Source: Prochilodus magdalenae
Taxonomy: Eukaryota; Chordata; Actinopteri; Characiformes; Prochilodontidae
Assembly (NCBI GenBank): GCA_024036415.1
Contig: JAMWET010005032.1
Coordinates: 124,001-188,000, forward strand
Reading direction: 5' to 3'
DNA: 64,000 nt
Shown: positions 11,961 to 23,400 of the stretch, piece by piece
Position numbering within the stretch: the first letter of the stretch is position 1
How the letters are laid out: every line of letters starts with the position of its first letter
Program-made: the position numbers and the translations under genes
Notes under the pieces: model-generated
Told to the model about the DNA's origin: nothing
The model's database searches: none
Seen by the model: the letters and a program-made list of their open reading frames with translations, nothing else

Positions 11961-12389
11961 ATGTCACATGCCGGGTTGAGCATGAAACAAAAGTTTTCCA
12001 CCTGTTCCTCCTTCTGCTGTGCTGTGCCTGTTGTGATTGTTTAAGTTCAGCTTATTGGAGAAGACGTATCAGGAGCTTGGCAATGCAGTAGTAGTCTGTA
12101 AAGGCAGAGCTGGTATATCTATAAAAAAAAAAACCTCAGGTGAAACTGCATTACATGGAATATACCAAATTAAAATATGAAGGATGTAGGACCTTACATT
12201 GGAAACGAGCTCTGTTGCTAATTCAGTAGCGACTGAAGTATTGTCCTGTTCCATTTCACAAACTGAAAAAAAATCAATCAGAGGTAGCAGCTGAAATATT
12301 GCTCTCTCTGAGGTCTGTTCTTTATGACAACAAACTCAGTAATGCTCCTCAGGACTTCAGCTTGACCCTCAGAGTATTAAAGAGCAACT

Positions 12390-12640
12390 TCACCGCGGCA
12401 GTCAATATATTAAAAGTGGAATCGGGCCGTAATATGACGACATTCATTAGAGCTAAGTGAGGCCACAGCGGCCCTCTCCTCAGACGGAACGTTTTGTTAC
12501 CTCATAAAGCCTTGCGTCCGGGATAACAAATGACAGTGCTTGTTATCATCCTGTCATAGAGGGGCCCTGCCCACTCTTTTCCCCTAAAAGTAGAACCAGA
12601 GGCTCCCAGCTGACAGTCATTACTTCTCCCTAGTGTTGCG
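12390..12640. promoter_or_regulatory. GC/CpG-rich unique block, candidate conserved regulatory element
   Basis: The composition is unlike the surrounding A/T-rich decayed sequence. It is non-repetitive, retains CpGs, has no long open frame and no transposon signature. It contains GATA-type and TAAT-type short motifs. It lies about 5 kb upstream of the scxa ATG. Regulatory function is a guess from composition and position only. Confidence 0.25.
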
Positions 12641-14368
12641 CGACATCAAATCTACCCCCCTCCTTCCCCCTCCCCAACTGCAGAAAGCATTTTCTCAACC
12701 TTGTGCGTCTCCCCAGGCACAGCTCCCTTGATATGGGTCTGCACTGCCGGCCAGAGCGCTGTCAGGCTTGGGTTATGCACCCGGCGACCACAGCCGAAGA
12801 GATTTGGACTGCCGGAGCACCCCCCTCCCCGGCTGTCGACCCGGACCCGCGCGTAAGCGTGTGGGCTTGCAGCGGGGGCGTCTCCGTCTGGACGGGCTTG
12901 AGGAAACGGGCCTCTGTATCACTTTCAGGCCAGCACAACACAGGCGGTTTAATCTAAGCCAGATGCAGGCCAGCTGCAGCCCCCCATGCACACGCGCACG
13001 CACGCCTGCAAGCGTTGGGTTCACACACTCTCTCTCATTCGCACACGCAGAGCCTGCTAAGGTCACACCAGCGATGACTTCAATTAATTCCTTTTTAAAG
13101 GGGAGGGGAGCCGGTGCCGAGAGGCGGAGAGGACACAATTAGGTTAGCCTTTTGTTCTGGTTGGAAATTGCACTTACTCTAACTTTTCCATTGTTAAAGC
13201 GCTCTTTAACCCCTGTTCTCTTCTTTTATGACATGTTTTCTCCTGGGTACATTTACTCTGCACTGAGCATATAAACAGGCTGGAAACACAAAGGAGCAAA
13301 GGAGGACTTTGGTGACTTGAGTTCTTCCACTGTAATAAGGAAAGGACTTAGGCCAGTCCGTCTTATAGCTAGCAGAACTGTGTGGGTCAGTATTAATGGG
13401 TGCACGTTCTACTTTCTTGTATTTTACTTTCTGTTCTTGAGCTCCACATATGATTGTGTGGTTTTATGAACCACAAACTGTTGCAAATCGTTATCACATG
13501 ACAATTTTCTCTTTTGCCCCACAATTGGGACAGTGCTGCAGAGAATGATGCATCTGTCTTGCCTTGTATTGTATGTCTCATTCAATAAGGTCCCGGCTGA
13601 AGCACTCCCTGTAACGTCAGTGTGAAGGAGCTAAGCTTAATTGCTGTGGGCTGAATGGATGGATAAAATGTAAACATGGCTCATAACCTCACAAAAACAA
13701 GTGATTCAAAACGGGGTGTTTTGACAACTTAGTTTTAGGGTGGGCGATATGATGCTTTAAGACGTTTTCACAAAATGTTATGTAATTCTGACACACTAAA
13801 TCAAACTAAACTGGACTCATTGTGCTTTTAATAAGGAAGCCTACTGTTGGTCAGTGTTCTTTAAGTAGTGACAGTTTCCATAATGTGCTCAAGCAGCGTG
13901 TTTACTACCCTGAAACCATTTAACATGGCCAGGTACCATATCACTTTATTGCTCACCTCTGCACAATTCCCATACATTGACTGTGCAGACGAGTGTAAAG
14001 AGGAGTGGTGAGTACGCTTTGACATCTTATTACACTAAGCACGGAAAGTAAGGAAACTTCAGATTTTCCTGGTAGGGACCATGTAAAGAAAGCGTTTTTC
14101 TTTACGTGAATTGGAGGGACTGCATTAATCTGACGCAGTTTGCGCAGCTGAATTGAAGCAGCGAATGTGAAAAATAGTCACTTTGCAGAGCGTTTGCGAA
14201 GTCTTTCATTTTCTAATATTCTTTATTCAGGCTACGTGGTTTTGGACAGTGTTCCATGGTCATTTTCCAATTTCTGATTTTTCCACCAGTCTGTTAGTGG
14301 TAGCTGTTAACAGCGTTCCTAATGGGCCGCGTGCTGCTGCCACTCATGAAACCCACACACGCGTAGGC

Positions 14369-14413
14369 ACACACACACACGCACACACACACACACACAC
14401 ATACACACACACA
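14369..14413. repeat. (CA)n microsatellite
   Basis: Imperfect (CA)n run with single G and T interruptions. It generates false Cys/Val-rich open frames on the opposite strand. Confidence 0.9.
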
Positions 14414-14429
14414 AAATGACGGATGTTGT

Positions 14430-14620
14430 GCGTAACACGTCGGCACACGTTCCCCCTGCAGACGCGTCGCTCCGTTTGGACGGGCTGAGTGGAAAGTGGA
14501 GCGGCGGCGGAATTCCACGGTGGGGTAAAGATTACTTGGATTATAAATGATCCCATTAGAGGGAAATGCAAACCTACAGTTGCGGAGAAGAGACGCGGTC
14601 TGCTGCGTCTGCACATGGCT
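14430..14620. promoter_or_regulatory. Second CpG-retaining unique block, candidate regulatory element
   Basis: CpG-rich non-repetitive stretch just after a CA repeat. It holds an A/T-rich core (attataaatgatcccatta) followed by an octamer-like ATGCAAA at about 14567. No coding reading is credible. Function is inferred from composition only. Confidence 0.22.
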
Positions 14621-17321
14621 TGTCTTTCCAAATGGGTATGCTATGGAACCACTTCCATAAATCCCTTTGCTTAAGCAGCTCTCTTTTCTAGGCTGGTGCC
14701 CCCCTTCCAAGTAAGCAACCCTGTAGGTTTGACGCGCTCTATAGCTGCCAAGCTATGGCACCACAACCAGTGCAGCGCTTCGGCTGGAAAAAATGCTGAT
14801 GCCAACCTGCGTTCATAAATCACATCAACTTTACGCTCAATACCGCCCAATGCATGTAGGCCCCAGGTTTTGAAAGTGTTTAACACCAGACTCCCTAGAC
14901 TGTCTCAGTTATCCAGTAAGTGTTTCATTACTATAGTTAAACATAGATGGAATACGGTTGCCTTGCTTATTGCTCTGTGCACATATTATGAAATTACGTG
15001 TTTTGTTGCAGAAACAGTAGCTACAGTGTGAAGGTTTTAGGGTCACTAGTCTGGAAGAACTTTAACAAAAGTGAGATTTTATCCTGAAAATAGCCCCGCG
15101 CACACTCCTGGTAAAAAAAACAGACATTATGTGGCTAAAGGAGCTTGTCAGTGGTGATGAAGATTGCTATTTGGACATTCCAAGTGAATCAGGTGAGGGG
15201 ATTTTACCACAAAATGTGTTCAAGCTTTTCCTACGAGTACGGCTCTTAGACACTTTATATGATATGACCAGAGAGCAACAGCTCATCTCTTCATTTCAGC
15301 CATAACCTGCTCACAAAGCAATGGTCTCTGCATGACCAGCAGCCTCAGGCACCTAGAAGATTATAAAGCAGTGATGTCCCTCTTTTTTATGACAGATTGT
15401 GTAAAAAAGCAGTTGAACAGTGAGGAAAAGCATTCTCCCGACTAATAAAAGTTTTTAAAAGTTTTTCTTCAGTCATGGAAAAGAAACTGGAAGCGGGCAA
15501 AAAGGGTGCTTTTCCATTAGTCATGAAAGTCGTCGTTTCCTTATGTTAAATGAAAATGCTGAATTGAGTGCGGATAAAAACAAAAAGCACCTGTCAGAAG
15601 ACTGCTACTCATTCATCTGAAGAGTTGTTGAGATTGATTGTGTCCTCTAGAGAGGTATTGGTGTATTTTTTATGATGATATTCCAGTGTACAGGACTTGC
15701 ACGAGTTACCTATTGACTTGATTGACTCTGTTCAGTGTGTTAGAATTAGCCAGGATGTAGTGCTGCATGTGCACAAAATGTGATAAATAACATGAAAAAT
15801 GTATGATCATTAAACCAACTGTATTTTTCCATTCTTAAGGAAAATTGATTGTAATATTAATGTTTAAGGTATTATTAATCATAACAGAAGCACCTGCAGC
15901 CCAAATAAATAGGCTATTTAAATCTAGCTTCTGTGGCTGAAACACTTAATTACCGCTTTGTCTCATGTAACTTTGTGGGAGGAGAGACTATATGAGGCTG
16001 TGTTGGAGGTAACAGAACACTTGCATCTACATCTAAGATGGTCAGTCAGCCTCTCAATCTCTCCTTTTCTCTTGCCATGGTTTCTCCACACAGGATGGAC
16101 ATACTCATTGGGGTGGGTGTGGGTGTGTGTGTGTGGGTGTGTGTGTGTGTGGATCACACAGGTGTGCTGTAGTTCCACATCCTCCTGTCCTGCTTGCCAC
16201 TTCTTTTCCACCCCAGCTCAGAAATCTTCCTGAGCAGGCAGACACATCCATAAACGTCTGAAATATCAAACACACTTTCCTAATAGACCTCTGTGCTTGT
16301 ACAGAGACCAGAGGCCCGGACCGCAAAACCTGCAGTCGATACGCCACATCCGTACCGACAACCCCCCCCCATCCAACATATCCCCTCAGTGTCAGCTGTT
16401 TAAAGCATTATCAGGGTCTGGTTCCGATTTTTTTTTTTTTTTTTTTTTTTGCGTCTCCTAATTCTCTCGGTACTGTTCCCTTCCCTTTCAATGTGTTAAT
16501 TCGTTGTGCCAGTTTACTTTGACAAGCTGTCGAGGGGAAATGTGGCTCCCAGTCCATCGATCATGTCTGGGTTATCACTGGGCCGTAGTTCTGAGCCAAG
16601 TCACTGGCCAGCCTGGAAGCTGTTGGTTGAAGTGTACTTGGATCTTATTATCACCACAAACCATGCTGTCTCTGCCCTGAGAGTCGGATTAGTAAAGGAG
16701 TTCCATGAAAACTAAGTTGAGGCTCAATGTAATCCAGATAGATTTGACATGTCTTCAACGCGTGTATTCAGACAGTGGTCCATTGGGGGCCAACCACAGC
16801 ATATGTAATGACAAACCCTGCGTTGGATGTGAGGAAATATACCATTGGGAACACTGATGGCACAAGATCACAGGAAAATGATGTCATTGGTCTGTACTGA
16901 CTATTACCAGAATAGAAATGACAGCTAACCTGCCATACAGCCACTGCACACAGTCTACACGGAAATGCCTGCAGGTAGAAAATGCACATCGTTATCTACA
17001 CCCGATATAGTTAATCAGCTAAGACATGTTTAATTGAATAGTGACGTGCAACCTGACTTTAAAAGTACGAGAATTCAATATTCATCTTGTTTTGTAAGCA
17101 CACCCTCGTATACACCCTCACTTCGCTCAATCTGCTCAAACCTCGTCACGGTCTTCATTAAAGTCACGCAGACCTGTTGTTGTGGTTTGCGACACAGTAT
17201 GACTCAATGTGATAAACAAAGCTTGTAGATGAATGCAACAAGCAGTTAGACAACTGGTGCTGTATAAATTTCCACCTCCCCCATAATATCTGTCTCCCCA
17301 ATAAAAAAAAATAAACAAAAA

Positions 17322-17410
17322 ACAGGAGCCACAAATGTGATCTAGAGTGCATATGCCTGCGTGCACGTCACATAGGCTTAAGCATACTAGATTGCATTTG
17401 TGGCTCCTGT
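17322..17410 (+). ncRNA. Near-perfect 89-nt hairpin, miRNA-precursor-like
   Basis: Arms 17322-17345 and 17387-17410 pair over 24 positions. The only DNA mismatches (17338 and 17339) become U-G and G-U wobbles in RNA. The stem continues inward with single A-A, A-A and U-U mismatches to about 17359/17373, leaving a loop of roughly 13 nt. Outside, a run of A (17314-17321) can pair with GTTTT after a 2-nt bulge. Length, isolated mismatches and loop size fit a pre-miRNA. The alternative is a short palindromic MITE. I do not recognise the sequence as a known miRNA. It is given on +, sense to bop1, but a palindrome could be used from either strand. Confidence 0.45.
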
Positions 17411-20400
17411 CCGTTTTACTCTAAACCTAGATGTCCAGTTTTAAGACTCCAGATTACTGGTTATTGTTTTACTGAGTTATTGAAAGAAATGAATTGTGAA
17501 AGTACTTTGTAGCGTTCTTCATATGCCTGGGTGTAGTGTCCATATGCCGTAAGTGTACGCCAAACAATTCCTTTAAAGAGCTTGCAGATCTTGTTTCCTG
17601 GAGTTATATTCTTGGACAACATCCATGATATTCATTATTCCCTCTGCTGTGTAATATGTTTTGACATGTCCAAGTCTTGACAAACATTTTGGTACCGAGA
17701 CTGTTTAAACGAGCTCATGTACAACCCGTTTTTTTTTTTTTTTTTTTTTTTTTAAGTATTTTGAATGTTGCAGACTGCGAAATGCTGTATGGAGACTGTG
17801 GTGACTGTGACTGGCATTACTTCATCTTTCCCACTCTTTGACCACCTGGCATTCGTTTTGTCTGCTCCCTAATGATCATTGGCCTTTTGAGTTGTCCTCT
17901 CCATTCACTGAAGCAGACTCTGCAATTTTCTACATTTTTCCTGAGCCGGACCAACAGTGCCTGACGCTTCAGTACAGGCAGTGACTAATGGTATGATGTG
18001 GGGAGGAGGAGACGGGATTGGTAGTTTTTCTGTAGCCCCCTGTTTTCTGGGTATTTTCAGCTTTTGAGAAGAACCTTTTTTTTTGTTTCTTGTTTTTTTT
18101 TTTTTTTTTTTTCTTCCCCTCCTCCCCCTCCCCTTTTCTTCCCCTATATCTTCCAGTTTCCAGTCAGGGAGTTTGGGATGCTGCACTTCCAGGCATGTAG
18201 TTCCCGATCCAACAACAATTTCCATTCTATTGCTCCCAAGTGACAGCATGCTGGTGGTGGCAGAGAGATGGCGGTTTATGCTCTGAGCAGTTAAAGATGG
18301 AGAGGAAAAAGAGAACGTAGAAGGTGGAATGAACCTGTGTGAACATTACTGATGCTGCAGTAATGCTTATGATGGTGCACTTGTATTATATGCGTGGTAC
18401 TTGTGGTTTAGAGATGGATTGCTTTTCACTATGACTCAGTTTTGTTCTGAATCACACTTACCGACAGGGAGTACTTTTTTAAGCCACTCCTGTCCACTAA
18501 CCCTTTACCTCAAACAAGATGTTGTGAAACATTCTCTGGAGTAATATTCTAAATGACGTATAAACCGAATGCCCAAACTCGTGCTCATTGTTTGGTTTGG
18601 CATGTGTACATCTGGGTAAATGTACAGCTTCCATTGACCTTCTAAATTTAGACCTTCTAAAGTTACATACAGTTGATATTTTGGAGCTGGTTTGAAGCTA
18701 CAGTTTCAAACCAAGTTTCCCCACTAAAAATTGTATTTGAAGTTTTTTACTTTAGGCTAAAACTTAATCTGTGTCTGGCAAATGGGCCTGAACTGTTTAT
18801 GTATGAAACAGGCTGTTCCTGATGTAAGCACATGAGTGTGACTTAGATCTGTTTGCTGAAAGAAACACTCTTTAGAACTAATTACTATCTTTTGGTGTGA
18901 TGTTGATTACTGAATTTGAAGCAAAGTGACATTCGTGTTCACCACAATGAAAAGTTCGGGAATGACTGTTTAAATGTGAAAGCTGTGCAGTGTTCCGATG
19001 TTCTTAGATTACTGGTGAAAATCACAACCTGTTTTTCAGGCGTTTCTGAAATGGTTCTCGTAGATGGTTGTGGCAGATGTGGCAGTATCATATTTATTGT
19101 GCCATACCGTCCTCACATCACAGCAGGTTTCACAGTGGTCATCTGGACATCTAGCTAGAAAAGTGCATTTCCTGGAGGAATCCCGGAATGGTTGTGCATC
19201 TTAAAGATTAAAAGAGGGATGAACAAATAACACATGGGGGAGTGCGGGTCAGTATGTTTGTGGATTAGAGTTTGGGATCTGCCCTAAGTAAGTACATGTA
19301 GTTTGGTGTCTATGGGTTAAAGGAAACTGTAGGGTTTCAATGGGGGGGAAATTGATATTTAATGAAAGTACAGTAGATAGTTGTGTACTTTTCCATCCTA
19401 TTCATTCTTAAAGGGGAAAAAAGGCGGGTATACAGGCTCACCATTCCCGATCAGACCTATTGACCTAACAGACATTTTGGAGTTGGAGCGATATTTCAAA
19501 TTGCTGGATGAGTTAACAGACAAAAATCTCTTAACAAAGACAAAGCAGATTTGGATAAGAATATGTCGCAACTACAATAAGTCTCAGATCTCGAAACAGG
19601 TAGTTTCAAACGACCTCAGGCGAGTATCTACAAACTCTCAAACCAGTTTTTAAAGATTGTTCTTTCTCACTAAATGAATTACATTTTTGCAGCCTAATTA
19701 AAGATGACATCCATGGTTAATATGAACTTTTATTAGACAGAGATTAAGACTTAACTCACATGACATCAGTGCGTGTTCTGGAGAAACACAGGATCAAACA
19801 GGGAACCTATGCTACATCATTTGTAACCAGGTTATAACCCTGATTTACATCCTCCTGTTGGAGAGGTAGTGATCGGTATGAGTTTGAGAGGAGAAACGTT
19901 TTAATCCTTAGCCCACCAATCTAGCACTGAAGACACTTTAAAAGATTTCAAACGACGTTTGATTTATACGGCTCAGAACTTTTACAAGTCCTTCATTATA
20001 AGGTGATCAGTGATGTGATTGAACACATGATTAGGAGAACAGCCAAAAAGAGAGCAAGTGGAGAGAGAAAAAGCAGCAGACCACAAAGAGAAAGGAGCTG
20101 CTTGTTAATGTTGAATTGTCACTCCCTTAAGAGTTTGTAATGAGCAGCCAGTTCATAGCAAAATGCTGTCTTTCTCCAGCTCTGACTTCAATATATGTTT
20201 CTACATTCCTCCCATTTGTGTTTTTGCTGCTTCTTGTGCATGCATAAACGCGCAAACAGGACCACTCCAGTTCAGGAATTTGTCCCCTGTTGCTTCCTTA
20301 CCTTCTAGTGTGTGAGGCCTCGAAGCAGTATAGTAAGGAGAAATGATCTTAAAGGCGGGATTAGGATTTTCAAAGTTAAACTATGTATAAAAAGCCTAAA

Positions 20401-23400
20401 CAGTTTCTCAAGGGTGTTTTGTTAACTGCTAACAGCATATGAGGACACATGCCGTCTGATTGTTGGTTGTCTTGTCTGCACCGATCCAACTTTTTTGGTT
20501 CTAATGCCAGAACCGATACATAATCTTTGCACATCAGTAGATACCTGATATCGATCCGTTGCCATTTTAGAATGAACAAACCATACATTTCACCATGTTG
20601 AAAAGACCTAAAGCAGCAGAATCGGCTAACGCTACCTCACCTAGTTTGTAAAGCAAAATACCCTCATGCCAGTCTCTGGCTCGCTCCATGTTGTTGTAAC
20701 TGATCATTTTTTCATGCCATTGACTTTAGAAATTGAAGTGGGCATCGGCCCCGTCTAATAAACAGTTATGCGATTTTGTTAATATTAGAACCTATATTCA
20801 ACCGTAATGTTGGATCTAGTCTAGTCCAAAAGACTAAACAAAGACCACTGATACCTCTGTTTGTCCTTAAACAGACATGTCAGTTCATGTCCTTCATGTC
20901 CTGATATTAAGATCGAATTTAAATTTTAGTTCACTTTGACAAACTATTTGTGTCTTCTGTGTTGTGGCACTAGAGAAGCCTTCTTATTTCCTTAAGCTAT
21001 ATCTTTGTATTGTTTCAGCTTGATATTAACCATAGTTGAATGGGCTGTCTTTTAGCATTATTGTAAGTTTTTCTTCCAAAATATTCCGTTTCTGTAGCTT
21101 TTTATTAGAAAAGTATTGCTGAGACTTGCCATTTAGAAACATATTTATTCTTCCATGAATTCCTCATTTTTGCATCCATAATCCAAAAAGAAGTCAAAGC
21201 CTTTCCCAAATTCTATGCTGCAATCTTCTTAATGTCCTGGCAGCTGAGGAATTCCGCCCCTGTGAGCAAGAGGTCAGCCGTGCGGAGGAGCGGAAAATGT
21301 GAGCCGTTTTCCTGACGGCGGGCAGCAGACCTGCGGATTTTCCTTCCCCAAAACCTCACAGCTGCCCTGACAGAGGCACCAGCTTATTTTTACCCCTATT
21401 CGGCCAAAGCCCCGGGTGAGCGGAGTGGACTTACTGATTCACACAGAGCGAACCAAAGGGGAAAGTCTCAGTTTGACGCTTCTGCTCCTTTTGTTTTGAT
21501 TGGGGGGAGTTTTTGAGGGCTCCCGACCTGTCTTGATGGATGGACCTGTCATTTGCCTGCCACCGCACATCTTGGGTGCCAGTGTCACGTCACGCTAACC
21601 CTGGTGCAGAGAGGGCCTGGCCTCTGCACTCAGAGGCATATCCAGCAGCGAACTTCCTTTGCTGCAGTCTGCTGCCAGATTGTCCTGCAGCCCTTATAAG
21701 TCACAGCCTTTGCTTAAAAACAGGCACTTAACACCCAGCTGACACCAGGCAGGCCTTTATGGTAGGCAAAGCAGCATATTGACTGTATCGATTCAAGGGT
21801 TGCTGTGAGTCACATTTGGGATGATTTTAGTGGTTTCAGTTTTGTACAAACTTGATCATCAGTGTCAAGAAATGGCATCAATGGGTCCCAAGTTCTCATG
21901 TAAGCCGTTGTCGGGTGCAATGGTCCAAAAAAGATCTTCTCTGTGAGCTAGCAAGCACAGTCAACATCTTGTTAAAGGTGGGTGAAGGCCTTTTAGCTTT
22001 GTTCTTTTGCTCTGGAGGCCATTCGACGTGCAGTGTGGCCAATTTCCTAAGCTCTCTGGGGTGCCCCAGACCCATTTATGAGTGCACCTCATGAAAATGT
22101 GGGGGGTCATGTTCACTGTTGCAGCCCAGGAGGAGTGTGAGGACAAAGAGGCACCGTTTTTTAGCACTGGACTCTCTCTGTTTGATCTTCTCCTGTAAAG
22201 ACAGCATTTCATGGGCGAGGCATCCTAACAGGGAACTTGTAAAAGCTTCACTCTGGCATTACCTCATGTGTGTCCTTCATGTTAAAATGCGCCATAGCTG
22301 ATACCTCGTACTTTCTGAGGTCTCTCGCTTGGAGACAGAAGGTGCGGTGTGTTCACTGCCTGTAAGTAAAAAAAGACATCTCCTCCAACACTTCAGAGAT
22401 GCTACAATATATGCCATTGAAAGCACCCATTTATACTCCGCCTTTATAAATGGATATTATATGTGTACACAATAAATATTGCTCTCGATCTGACTCAGCT
22501 TAGTTGATCAGCCTGTGTTAGTGTTACTTACAGTCCAGTGTGGAGCCTGTTCTGTGGTGAAAAGGGCTGTTATCAATTTGGCTAAGCTTATGGTAACCAG
22601 CTCCTCCCTCCTACTTAGTACTCTGTTTAACCCTTAGCAGTTGTTGTTGTTGTTCAATCAAAACTGTTTAGGTCTACAGTTGAAAACAGGTTGTAGTTTC
22701 AAAGCTGACTTGGACACAAGTTGTAGCTATTGACATCATGTCATCAGTGTATTGAATGTTCTCTTAAACACTCCCAGACTCCTACAGCTTTCTGTCACTG
22801 CTCAGTTCATCTAGTGCCCCGCACTTTCTCTTCAAAATGAGCTGATAAGAGTGTGAGCATTAAAGAACAGGCTTTGGGAGACTCCTCTGTCCAAACCAAT
22901 GACTTCCTCCACCTTTACTCTGCCCCATTTTACTCATATGGCTCATACCTGACTGACACCTCATAAAAGCTGCGTTTGCTTGGTGAATTGAAAGCAGCTG
23001 AGCTGGACGTTTCCCCAGGGTTGAAGTGGACTGCTGTGTCCCTCCACTGTGTCTTTGCAGACAGTCCAGCTGGAGTTGAAAAAGGCTTAGTAGACCCTTC
23101 GCTCTGACATCTGTAGCTTCATTATTGTGTCCCGCTGCATTATGTGTCAGTATCTGGCATCAGGTCATAGGAAGACCTTTGATAAAAGGTGAATGCTATA
23201 GTGGCTAATAATAAACAAAAGCTAGATGTTCTAGTTAGCTTCCCATTATTTTTGGCTGCATTACATTTCATTCAATTTTTCAAGTTGAGCTAAACTGCCT
23301 GTTTTGAGGTACATTACGTTTTATTGCTTTTTGGATGGTGGCGTTGTTTTTGTTCACCTTTTGAAATGGGCTAAATTGGTGGAAATTAGGTGAAGACTTG

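Larger units (their letters stand above)
11961..17321. other. Bop1 intronic DNA; no gene recognised
   Basis: Contains candidate regulatory blocks (listed separately) and CA or GT microsatellite patches near 14369-14413 and 16110-16152. Poly-T runs occur near 16429-16450. A phrase at about 13737, gggtgggcgatatgatg, resembles the ends of widespread fish repeats, but I could not define an element. No coding exon was found. Confidence 0.5.

Noticed and set aside
17905..18249. Lys/Arg-rich minus-strand frame
   Set aside because: It comes from a poly-T / CT-rich tract; low-complexity artefact.
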